A DNA stretch of 64,000 bases from Microbacterium foliorum (GTDB lineage: Bacteria > Actinomycetota > Actinomycetes > Actinomycetales > Microbacteriaceae). Position numbers and translations under genes: made by a program. The notes under the pieces were generated by a model. That model saw only the letters and a list, made by a program, of their open reading frames with translations, was not told where the DNA came from and searched no databases. The stretch covers positions 186,001 to 250,000 of the forward strand of contig NZ_CP031425.1 of NCBI RefSeq assembly GCF_003367705.1, in the 5' to 3' direction. This document shows positions 17,074-24,866 of this stretch, one piece after another. Position 1 is the stretch's first letter. Each line of letters starts with the position of its first letter.

Positions 17074-18182
17074 GCGCGATCGACCGCATCCGCCTTCCGC
17101 AACCGGTCATATGGACGCCGCTGCTCGGACTCGTGCGCTCGCTCGTCGCACTCGGTGGTCTGATCACCGTCGCCTTCACTCGCGAGGACTTCCTCTTCCG
17201 CCCGGTGAGCGGCGTCGGCACCTACCCGCTCTGCACGCACGTCGACCAAGCGGGACTGTTCTGCCTCGTGCGCGACGACCTCGCGTTCGGACGCATCATC
17301 TGCATCGCCGTGCTGATCCTCGTCATCAGCGGCTTCCTGCCGCAGGTGACAAGCGTGCTGCACGCGTGGGTGGCGTTCAGTATCGCCTCCAGCATCTCGA
17401 TTCCTGAGGGTGGCGACCAGATCGCCGCTATCCTCGCACTCCTGCTGGTACCGATCTGCCTCGGCGATCCCCGGGTGAACCACTGGATGCCCGGTCGCCG
17501 CGGAACGCGACTGATCGGAGTACGTACCGGAGCTGCTGTCGTCTTCCTGGTCGCGGCGAAGGTGCAGGTCGCCGTCCTGTACTTCTACTCCGGAGCGGGC
17601 AAGCTGTTCCAGACCGAATGGGCGGAAGGAACAGCGCTCTATTACATCGGCCAGGGGTTCTTCGGGTCGAGCGGACTGTTCCTGCAACTCATCGTCTTCT
17701 TCACCTCCATCCCACTCGCCCTTTTCGTGCTGACGTGGGGAACGATGGCGCTGGAGATCGCGCTCGCGGCCCTTCCGCTGCTTCGAGGACGACTCCGGGT
17801 CGCCGTCGCGCTGCTGGGTGCGGCCCTGCATCTGGGAATCATCGTCTTCATCGGACTCTGGAGCTTCCAGATCACGATGTTCGGGGCACTCATCCTGTTG
17901 GCAGTCCCGCTGGTCGCGCGGCCGTACAGCGAAGGAGCGACATTCGGATCGCTTCTTCCTGCGCGAGCGAAACGGATGCGGTCTCACACGCAGCCGCATG
18001 GCGAATCATCGCGCTCGGCGCCCGTGACCCATGCCCCGTCCCCCAGTGACACCGGGCGCCAGTCGGCCGCGAGTGCGCCTTCCGCGTCAGCGACGGACTC
18101 GCTGGCGATTCCCCCATCCGGCGACTCGATACACCGAAGCGCAGGCGCCGCCGAGGCGGTCAGCGGCCCGCCCCCTCGATAG
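17070..18182 (+). CDS. SdpB-family membrane maturation protein
   Basis: A 370-residue polytopic membrane protein with about eight hydrophobic segments, of the SdpB/HTTM type. Typical parts are the N-terminal LLGLVRSLVALGGLITVAF, cysteines in TYPLCTHVDQAGLFCLV, the YFYSGAGKLFQTEWAEGTAL loop, and a final TM block. HTTM relatives act on secreted substrates; in Bacillus, SdpB is needed for SdpC maturation. The TTG at 17070 has GGAGG seven bases upstream and overlaps sdpA by four. The last 75 residues are a low-complexity Ser/Pro/Ala tail predicted to be cytosolic, an unusual extension. A TetR gene starts nine bases after its stop. Confidence 0.82.
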   Translation: MSAIDRIRLPQPVIWTPLLGLVRSLVALGGLITVAFTREDFLFRPVSGVGTYPLCTHVDQAGLFCLVRDDLAFGRIICIAVLILVISGFLPQVTSVLHAWVAFSIASSISIPEGGDQIAAILALLLVPICLGDPRVNHWMPGRRGTRLIGVRTGAAVVFLVAAKVQVAVLYFYSGAGKLFQTEWAEGTALYYIGQGFFGSSGLFLQLIVFFTSIPLALFVLTWGTMALEIALAALPLLRGRLRVAVALLGAALHLGIIVFIGLWSFQITMFGALILLAVPLVARPYSEGATFGSLLPARAKRMRSHTQPHGESSRSAPVTHAPSPSDTGRQSAASAPSASATDSLAIPPSGDSIHRSAGAAEAVSGPPPR

Positions 18183-18191
18183 CCTGTTCTC

Positions 18192-18761
18192 ATGCCCCGT
18201 CCTCGTAGTGAAGCCGCACGCCGGTCCGTGCTCGAGGCGATGCGCGCTGCCGTCGTGGCCGGCACCTACGAGGTCGTGACGATCGAGGGGCTGGCCGAGA
18301 CCGCCGGAGTCGCGAAGCAGACGATCTACCGCTGGTGGCCGTCGAAGGCGGCGATCCTCGGCGAGGCGCTGCTCGAGGGAGACCTGCCCGGCGCCGACCC
18401 CGTGGTCGCGATGAGCGACGACATCCGCGTCGACCTGCATGCGTGGTTCTCGGCGATGTCCGCCGGCATGGAGCGGCCCGAGGGGGTGGCGCTCGCCCGG
18501 GCGCTGATCGCGGTCACCGCGACTGACCACGAGCTCGGACTCGCGTTGAACGAGCGGCTTGCGGCGCCGATCCGCTCATGGGTCGCGGAGCGCATCGCGC
18601 GTGGACAGTCGGCGGGCGAGATCCGTGCCGATGTGGATGCCGACGCCATCGCCGACCAGCTCATCGCCATGGCGTCGTATGCCGCGCTGATCGGTCAGCC
18701 GTTGAGCGCGAAGCGCGTCGACGAGACGGTGACGCGCTTGCTGCGGGGGATCGCGGCCTAG
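18192..18761 (+). CDS. TetR-family regulator
   Basis: A 189-residue repressor. The N-terminal helix-turn-helix is VVTIEGLAETAGVAKQTIYR followed by WWPSKAAILGEALL, the tryptophan pair typical of the TetR_C_11 subgroup. The C-terminal domain contains RFV-free helices and ends TVTRLLRGIAA. It starts nine bases after the sdpB stop on the same strand, so it is probably co-transcribed and might control the locus. No palindrome was found near the sdpC start to confirm this. Confidence 0.85.
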   Translation: MPRPRSEAARRSVLEAMRAAVVAGTYEVVTIEGLAETAGVAKQTIYRWWPSKAAILGEALLEGDLPGADPVVAMSDDIRVDLHAWFSAMSAGMERPEGVALARALIAVTATDHELGLALNERLAAPIRSWVAERIARGQSAGEIRADVDADAIADQLIAMASYAALIGQPLSAKRVDETVTRLLRGIAA

Positions 18762-18771
18762 CGACGGGTGC

Positions 18772-19152
18772 TTACGGCGTGCAGTAGGCGACGATCGCGT
18801 CGGTCGCGGTGCGCAGCTGGGTGGATGCGGCATCCACGCCACTGACGTCACCGGTGATCGCCTTCTCGCCCTCGGTGGCGAACGCGTCGATGCTCGTCGC
18901 CCACGAGTCGCGGAGGGTGACGAACTCCGCGGGACCGTCGATGCCTCGGATCTTCTCAGCGACCGTCTTCACCTCGGCGAGAGCCGCCTGCGCGGCCTCG
19001 GGCGTCGGCGAACTGAAGCTCTCGATCACACCGCTCACCTGCACGGCCTGGGCCGCGACCTGACCGCACGCCGCGATGGTCGACGCCTGAGAGCATCCGG
19101 AGAGCAGCAGGATGCCGACGGCCAGTGTCGTGAGCGCGGGGAGCTTCTTCAT
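18772..19152 (-). CDS. Small lipoprotein, unknown
   Basis: A 126-residue secreted protein. The N-terminus MKKLPALTTLAVGILLLSGC is a lipoprotein signal with lipobox LLSGC, so it is anchored outside the membrane. The mature part is mostly helical and alanine-rich, with cysteines near both ends (IAACGQ and VAYCTP) that could bond. A GTG three codons upstream is an alternative start; neither has a clear ribosome-binding site. No family is recognised. Confidence 0.75.
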   Translation of the reverse strand: MKKLPALTTLAVGILLLSGCSQASTIAACGQVAAQAVQVSGVIESFSSPTPEAAQAALAEVKTVAEKIRGIDGPAEFVTLRDSWATSIDAFATEGEKAITGDVSGVDAASTQLRTATDAIVAYCTP

Positions 19153-19184
19153 GCGTGCCACTGTAGGCGGGGGAGATGTGAGGA

Positions 19185-19496
19185 CTACTGCCAGCCCCAG
19201 GCGGGGCCGACGAAAGTCACGGGCTTGCCGGCGGCTTCTGCGTAGGCGCTCTCTCGGAGCGTCGATTCGCCGTAGTCCTCGCCTCGGTTGACCACCATGA
19301 CCCGATCGGCCAGGTCGATCCGCCGCAGGTGCAGCTCGCCGAGTGCGGCCTTCTGCTCGTCGGTGATCGGTCTATCGATCTCGGTGGGCATGAGCACGAT
19401 GATGCCCGCGAGGGTCAGCGACTGGCTGACGATTCGCATGTCCTCGGCGAACTGCATGGAGCCGCAGATGCAGACGATCTCGGGACGGGTGGACAT
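19185..19496 (-). CDS. Nucleoside 2-deoxyribosyltransferase-like protein
   Basis: A 103-residue cytosolic protein of the nucleoside deoxyribosyltransferase superfamily (DUF4406-like). The first strand carries IVCICGSMQFAEDM; the middle has GIIVLMPTEIDR; then LHLRRIDLADRVMVVNRGED, and ESTLRESAYAEAAGKPV with the conserved serine and glutamate region. Relatives bind nucleotides or nucleosides; the substrate here is unknown. It lies next to the defence island but has ordinary codon use. Confidence 0.78.
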   Translation of the reverse strand: MSTRPEIVCICGSMQFAEDMRIVSQSLTLAGIIVLMPTEIDRPITDEQKAALGELHLRRIDLADRVMVVNRGEDYGESTLRESAYAEAAGKPVTFVGPAWGWQ

Positions 19497-19794
19497 GGGG
19501 TCAGTCTTTCATTGAGTGAGTCGTGCGCTCCGGAGCCCCATGCTCGTCGACGGCGATGACACGACTACAAGCGCGAGAGGCGTCACTGTTCGTCAACAAC
19601 CAGGATCGGGTTGAACTACCAGCCGAAGGAGAATCAACTTAGTGATTCCCGTTCGGTCGGCATTACGTCGCTACACATGACCTATCATCGCCAGAATGCA
19701 AACCAGGGGCACTATAGGAAACGCGCGCCAACGGCGGCCGGAGGCTACACCGTCGATGACCAATGGGCTGTAGGGCGTTGAGACCAGGGACGCG
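19497..19794. other. Intergenic boundary region, no gene seen
   Basis: About 300 bases with lower GC than the left flank, between an ordinary housekeeping-like gene and the first defence gene. No open frame with a ribosome-binding site, no tRNA and no clear direct repeat was found. It probably contains the left edge of the defence island. Confidence 0.5.
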
Positions 19795-20721
19795 TCACCA
19801 GACCCCGCCGTCTTTCCATTTCTGTTTCAGTTCATCTTCGATGATCTGTTCGGTCAGCTTGGCTTGGTTGTCGAGTGAGAACTTCCCGCCGAAGTTACTC
19901 CGCAGGAAGCGAATCGCAGGAAGAAGCAGATAGCGGACGGCCGCCGGATGCCTCCAGAGATCGGCGGACGTGACCAACCCTGCAATCGCGACCACCGTGA
20001 GCTTCTCCTGCACAGGGAGTGGCGAGCTGGCCAGCGCCGTAGCCAAGGTGTCCGCTGCGACGTTGAAAGCAGCAGGGAGCGCCACTTCCTTGATGGTTTT
20101 GACCGTGTTGCCGGATCTCGCGCGAGGGTGGCGTGCTTCATCGAAGACAGTCGACTGCGTGCCCGGGAAGTTGGCAATATCCATGGCGGTGGGTGCTGGT
20201 GCGGGCCGGGCTTTCGCGCCGGCGCCGAGAGCCGCGGCGAGCGCGCTGCTCCAGAAGAACCCGCTCGCTTCGTCGTGTTGTCCGGAGAGGCGCTGAACCT
20301 GATTCGCGACGCTCCTCCAGCTCGTGTGGCAGGTTACTGCTTCCAGGAGCGGAAGCCAGCCAACCTTACCTGAGAGGGGTATCGAGTGAACGATGCGCAG
20401 GACGTCTCGAACGGCCACGTCGACAATCCGTTGCTCGCTCTGTGAACGTTGTTTTTGCGCGGTTGCAGACGCGATCGGTTCCCACAGTCTGCGCGTCGCT
20501 TCGCTGCTGGTCGGATCGATTGAGATTGTACGGAACGCCGAGCCGAACAGCTTCGTGAGTTCTCGATCGAACTCAGGAGGCGTCTTCGCTGATTCGAAGG
20601 CGGCTACCAAGATGTTGCTTTGATGCATCATCCCCGAGCAGTCGCAGTCGCATCCCACCTGGGCGGCACGTTGGCATGCCGGGTTGTGATTGCTCGGAGC
20701 TGGCTGCATCGTGTGCGTCAT
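19795..20721 (-). CDS. Unknown partner of GHKL-nuclease protein, Cys-rich N-terminus
   Basis: A 308-residue protein not recognised as any family. The N-terminus has a cysteine cluster, NPACQRAAQVGCDCDCSGM, that could bind a metal. The middle is mainly helical, with a hydrophobic alanine/glycine stretch (FFWSSALAAALGAGAKA) near residues 155-172. The C-terminal part is again helical. Its ATG overlaps the stop of the GHKL-nuclease gene (ATGA), so the two are translated together and probably work together. Codon use is less GC-rich than in the flanking genes, as expected for transferred defence genes. Confidence 0.6.
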   Translation of the reverse strand: MTHTMQPAPSNHNPACQRAAQVGCDCDCSGMMHQSNILVAAFESAKTPPEFDRELTKLFGSAFRTISIDPTSSEATRRLWEPIASATAQKQRSQSEQRIVDVAVRDVLRIVHSIPLSGKVGWLPLLEAVTCHTSWRSVANQVQRLSGQHDEASGFFWSSALAAALGAGAKARPAPAPTAMDIANFPGTQSTVFDEARHPRARSGNTVKTIKEVALPAAFNVAADTLATALASSPLPVQEKLTVVAIAGLVTSADLWRHPAAVRYLLLPAIRFLRSNFGGKFSLDNQAKLTEQIIEDELKQKWKDGGVW

Positions 20722-22694
20722 TCGGTTCTCCCGTCATTGGGTTCAGCCACCAGGTTGGCTGGCAGGAGGTCGCTGTACTCCTCGCGCACGTACGCGAGTC
20801 CTTCGACGATGGAGGGATCGTGTTCCAAAGCTGACGTAACGAAGTCCAGCCGTCGCCGGTTCTCGTCAATAAGATCCCGCCAGCGACGCACGAAGGCGCG
20901 CACTTGAGGGCGTCCCGCTTTGGGCGCAGGTGCTAAGAACTGCCCTGTATCGCGATAGTCAGCATGAATCCGGTCATCGACCAGATCGTCGTAGTCGGAT
21001 CCAATGAGCATGAAGTCCCAAGACGCGCGATCCGTCGCGAACGCCGGCGTGGTGCGCACAGCATTGGCGTAACCCTCCACCTGGTTGAGCTCGGTCTGCG
21101 TGAGCGTCACGCTCGGCGCCTTCAGCTCGATCACTAAGTGCCTGACGTGGTCGTGTTCTTTGTACTGCGCCGCAAGGTGGAGATCAACGCGGCCGCTCGT
21201 GCCATCCCAGCGTTTGACGGGCGTCACACCTTTCGTGGGAAGCTCCTCCAGCTTGAGGTGGGTGCGTACGAGCTGCGTGAGCCCACGTTCGCTGCTCATG
21301 AGGTGGTAGCTCTCGCCGAAGATCCAGAGCTCGTGCTCAAGAATCTTGTGCAAATGGTCTCGTTCCCCGACTTCTTCAGAGTCGTCGGGGTTGAAGAGTA
21401 GGTGTTCGAGCCCGGCAAGGAATTTGTGCCGGTTCGCGATCATGTTGGCTGATCGGATAATTGCTGACAAAGAGGTCTCGCTCAGAAGCTTCGTGAGCGT
21501 GTCGCGATCGACATCATTGAGGGCCACAACCTCGTGCAGAATTGTCGTCAGTTTGTCGGGGTCGTGACGGATCGCATCGCGGAGGAGCTCCAGGGTGAGC
21601 TGCGCTTCCTTCCTGGTCTTCGAAATGTGAGGAACCAGCGTCCCGGAGACAACATCGAACACTGCCCGTTCAGCACGCTCCGTCTCGTTGGACGGTTCAC
21701 TCTTGTAGGGGTAGATGCCAGTTTTTTTCCAGCGTTCGACCTGCTCGCGGCGGCGCTCCCGTCGTCGCGAGTTGAAGTGATCGCGAATCGCCGTCCTCGC
21801 CGCAGTCCACAGTTCCCCGGTGCCGTCAGGAGCCAAATCCCCAAGTCCGAGCAACGCGAGCTCATCGAGGCCGAGTCCATCCCATGTGACGTACGCGGAG
21901 TACGTGAATTGAGTGTCGAAGCCGGTTCCGGAAGTCTCCACAGGGAAGTGATCGGCGTCGGGTCCGAAATAGACCGCCCGGTGCTTACCAGTTCTCCACT
22001 CGATAACTCGCACAGACGCGGTCAGGGAGCCATCAGCACCGAACAGGAAAGGAATCGTCGTATCTTGCGCGATCTCCTGGGACGGATCCAGCGTCGAACC
22101 GTCGTAGGAGATCGTGAGCGACGTGTCATTCAGCAGCAGTGGGGCGAAGTGGGAGCGAAGAGTTGGCACGACTTCGTCGGCGTCGAGTGCGCTGAGCGAG
22201 CGCTGTTCGTCGTTGTGCGCGGTCACGGTCGTGCCCGTCGATGCTGATGTGGAAGGACTAGCGTCCCAGCGGAACCGATCTCGGTTGCTCCGGCTTCCAG
22301 TGATGGTGACCTGTTCACGCATGCCGATCGCGTTGTCGCTCACGCTGGTCCAGCTCACGCGAGAGCCGAGCGCAAAGACCCGAAGTCGCCCTTCGCCGAG
22401 CTTGCCGTGAAGGTATCGCTTGCCAGTCTTGGACTTCTCGCTGAGAGCTTTCCAGGAGCCGCCGATGCGACCGAAGGTTGATGCGACCTCCTCAGAGGTG
22501 ACACCGTGCCCATCATCTTGAACGTGAACGTTGTCTATTGCATCCATCGCGCTACGTTCCAGAGTCACCGTCACCGAAGTCGCTTCGGCATCGATCGCGT
22601 TCCACACCAGCTCGACAATCGCCCGCACGGGATCGCTTTCGTGTGCAATGCGCGCAACGTGATCGTCGCTGGCAGTCAGAACAAGATCTTCCAT
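20718..22694 (-). CDS. GHKL ATPase fused to PD-(D/E)XK-like nuclease
   Basis: A 658-residue predicted defence protein. The N-terminal GHKL (Hsp90/MutL-type) ATPase has the N box in AIVELVWNAIDAEATSVTV near residue 25-45, DDGHGVTSEE near 58, and KLGEGRLRVFAL near 95 as the third glycine motif. A long helical middle part follows. The C-terminal region reads SGRVDLHLAAQ, then HLVIELKAPS near 519-528, the aspartate and ExK pattern of PD-(D/E)XK nucleases such as Shedu-type proteins, then a helix with NQVEGYANAV. The fold combination implies ATP-driven clamping on DNA followed by cleavage. The downstream partner overlaps by four bases. The exact system name is not known to me. Confidence 0.75.
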   Translation of the reverse strand: MEDLVLTASDDHVARIAHESDPVRAIVELVWNAIDAEATSVTVTLERSAMDAIDNVHVQDDGHGVTSEEVASTFGRIGGSWKALSEKSKTGKRYLHGKLGEGRLRVFALGSRVSWTSVSDNAIGMREQVTITGSRSNRDRFRWDASPSTSASTGTTVTAHNDEQRSLSALDADEVVPTLRSHFAPLLLNDTSLTISYDGSTLDPSQEIAQDTTIPFLFGADGSLTASVRVIEWRTGKHRAVYFGPDADHFPVETSGTGFDTQFTYSAYVTWDGLGLDELALLGLGDLAPDGTGELWTAARTAIRDHFNSRRRERRREQVERWKKTGIYPYKSEPSNETERAERAVFDVVSGTLVPHISKTRKEAQLTLELLRDAIRHDPDKLTTILHEVVALNDVDRDTLTKLLSETSLSAIIRSANMIANRHKFLAGLEHLLFNPDDSEEVGERDHLHKILEHELWIFGESYHLMSSERGLTQLVRTHLKLEELPTKGVTPVKRWDGTSGRVDLHLAAQYKEHDHVRHLVIELKAPSVTLTQTELNQVEGYANAVRTTPAFATDRASWDFMLIGSDYDDLVDDRIHADYRDTGQFLAPAPKAGRPQVRAFVRRWRDLIDENRRRLDFVTSALEHDPSIVEGLAYVREEYSDLLPANLVAEPNDGRTE

Positions 22695-23766
22695 GAACTC
22701 AGGGTAGTGGTGGCTGCCGACGGTCCCGGATCAGTGGCGACCACGTTTCAGTCATGAAAAGAGAGCCGCACCCTGGCAAAGAACTCGTAGTTGTCGACGC
22801 CAGGACGGGCTCCCGTCAGGTGGTGCGGCTACGCGCCAATCAGGTCTGCAATCACACTCGCCGGCACGTGCGTGATCGAAAGCCTGCTCCCGATACCCCT
22901 GACGATCAGCACATTGCCTCGCAGCGCAGGAAGCCTCCGAGACTAAGAATCCCGGCTCCGCCGAAACTGTGTTGCCCGCTGATTGACCGGTAGTCCTTTG
23001 TGGCGGTCGCGAGCATCAACGAAGAGGGTCACCCCGGGCTTCTTCGACATCCACTGGCACGACGAGGTCTGCGACGAGCATTTGGATCGCGACCAGCGAC
23101 ACCCCGGCGGCATGGAACAGCTTCTTCGTGGACCTCGCCGCCCGCAGGCTCGGCGGGGTCCGCCTCGTCACCAGCGAGGTACACACCGGGCTGGTCGAAG
23201 CGAGCGCTGCGAACCCGCCTGACGAGGTCGGGCAACGCTGCCGCACGCATTACGCAGCGAACCTGATGAGCGCCTGCCCGAGAAGCATGTTGCCGGTGGC
23301 GAACGAACTACTTCTGGACTACGTCCATGGCAATCTGCACGCCGCGCGCGATCACCTCGACAGCGCCGGGACAGATATCCTCAGGTTCGCCGGCGGTAGA
23401 TCCTGACGAGCATCCTGAACGGCCGGCGCCAGACCGGGCAATCGCAGCGCCCTTCCGGGGTTCGCACCCACTCCCAATGCTGGCGTGTTGAGACGAGCGA
23501 AGACTCACTACCTGCTCCAGGCGAGCGGCAATGACCTGAACGGCATGGCGGTGTTTCTTGACGCTGGCATCGACAGTGTTGACGCACTGTTCGATGACTT
23601 CAATCCTGGTGTGCACCGCGCAGCGGGCCGGTTTGATTTCAACCAGCTTTGGTGATCAAGCGACGGGTTGAGGGAGTCATCCAGGCTTCGCATTGCATCG
23701 CCGTCTAACTGATAGTTGACGACACCAGGGCGGGCCTCTCCAGCCCACCGCATCTCCGTAGGTCGT
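22695..23766. other. 1-kb degraded mobile-element region
   Basis: No intact gene. It contains the IS256 transposase fragment annotated separately. An imperfect 24-base direct repeat brackets that fragment: TAGTTGTCGACGCCAGGACG at 22788 and TAGTTGACGACACCAGGGCG at 23713, 20 of 24 positions alike over the full length. Other open frames here are short, lack ribosome-binding sites and look like decayed coding sequence. Confidence 0.6.
23077..23406 (+). pseudogene. IS256-family transposase fragment
   Basis: The readable frame holds IATSDTPAAWNSFFVDLAAR, then LGGVRLVTSEVHTGLVEA and QRCRTHYAANLM. These are the middle of an IS256-type mutator transposase: the segment around the second catalytic aspartate region and the conserved QRCRxHxxxN motif. 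The expected D of VTSDAHxGL is replaced by E. The part after the motif does not continue as a transposase and the N-terminus is missing, so the element is dead. Confidence 0.7.
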
Positions 23767-24768
23767 CTACTGCACCGACCATCCACCATCGGATGCCAGC
23801 ACGGCACCGCTGATGTTCACGGCGTCGTCCGACAGCAGGAACGTGATCGATGCGGCGAGGTGCTCGGCGGTGGCGACAGTCGGGATCGCCTGCTGGAACG
23901 GGGCCAGGCGACCGGAGCCGTACTCCGACATGTTCGGGGGCATCGGGATGCCGGTGGCGACGCCGCCCGGGGCGACCGAGTTCACGCGGATGCCCTTCGG
24001 CCCGTACATGAACGCCGCCGACTTCGTGACGCCGATGATGCCGTGCTTGCTGGCCGTGTAGGCGTTGCCCGACGCATTGCCGCGCAGGCCCGCTTCGCTG
24101 GCGACGTTGAGGATCGAGCCGCGGCCGGCTTTCTCCATGATCGGCAGCACCGCGCGCATGAGCTTGAACGGGGCGGTGAGGTTGATGGCGATGACGCGGT
24201 CCCAGACGGCATCCGTCGTCTCGCCTGCGGGAGAGAAGTCGTCATTGATGCCGGCGACGTTCGCGAGGGCGTCGATGCGGTCGCCCGCGGCGGCGATGAC
24301 GGCGCCGATCGCGTCCTGCGTGGTGAGGTCGCCGGCGACGGTGGTGATGTCGGCATCCGGCAGCTCGGCCTTCAGGGCGTCGAGCTTGTCGGCGGCGATG
24401 TCGGAGGCGATGACGCGTCCGCCTTCGCGGGCAATGCGGGACGCGGTGGCCTTGCCGATTCCGGATGCTGCGCCTGTGACGATCACGGTCTTGCCGGCGA
24501 AGCGTCCGGTGGTGGGCTTCTCGGTCCAGCCGCTCTCTTCTGTGGCTTCAGGGATCTCGCCGTTGTTGGCTGCGCGCACGAGGTCGTCGACGACGGACTG
24601 CGGCATCGCGCCCTGGCTCATCGCGACGAGCTGCTGCAGCGGCAGGCCGAGCACGGGGGTGAGGAGCTCGGGGTCGGCGCCCGTCTGCTCGAAGAGTGCG
24701 CGGATGAGTGGCCCGCCGGTCGGGTCGTTCAGCCAGTCGCCGATGGTGGAGTGTGCGGTGAGGGCCAT
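23767..24768 (-). CDS. SDR-family oxidoreductase with N-terminal extension
   Basis: A 333-residue NAD(P)-dependent short-chain dehydrogenase. The first 90 residues are an extra helical region (TIGDWLNDPTGGPLIRALFE), unusual for the family. The Rossmann domain starts TVIVTGAASGIGKATASRIA, with NVAGIND, the catalytic serine in LNVASEAG, and the active-site YTASKHG pair. PGGVATGIPMPP and SGAVLASDGGW complete the family pattern. The substrate is unknown. The ATG at 24768 has AGGAG five bases upstream. It lies inside the defence island but has host-like codon use. Confidence 0.9.
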   Translation of the reverse strand: MALTAHSTIGDWLNDPTGGPLIRALFEQTGADPELLTPVLGLPLQQLVAMSQGAMPQSVVDDLVRAANNGEIPEATEESGWTEKPTTGRFAGKTVIVTGAASGIGKATASRIAREGGRVIASDIAADKLDALKAELPDADITTVAGDLTTQDAIGAVIAAAGDRIDALANVAGINDDFSPAGETTDAVWDRVIAINLTAPFKLMRAVLPIMEKAGRGSILNVASEAGLRGNASGNAYTASKHGIIGVTKSAAFMYGPKGIRVNSVAPGGVATGIPMPPNMSEYGSGRLAPFQQAIPTVATAEHLAASITFLLSDDAVNISGAVLASDGGWSVQ

Positions 24769-24866
24769 GGGGTGCTCCTTGAGGCTCGGGTTTCGCAACG
24801 GTGCGTCTTGTTACTGATCATGCTACTCGCACAGTCGACCGACCGATGGCGGCCGCGCCTCTCGGC

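Noticed and set aside
19497..19794. tRNA or attachment site at the left edge of the defence island
   Set aside because: No cloverleaf could be read, and no matching direct repeat was found at the right edge near 38440-38545.
22754..22993. 79-residue frame MKREPHPGKELVVVDARTGS
   Set aside because: No ribosome-binding site, no family, and located in degraded mobile-element sequence.
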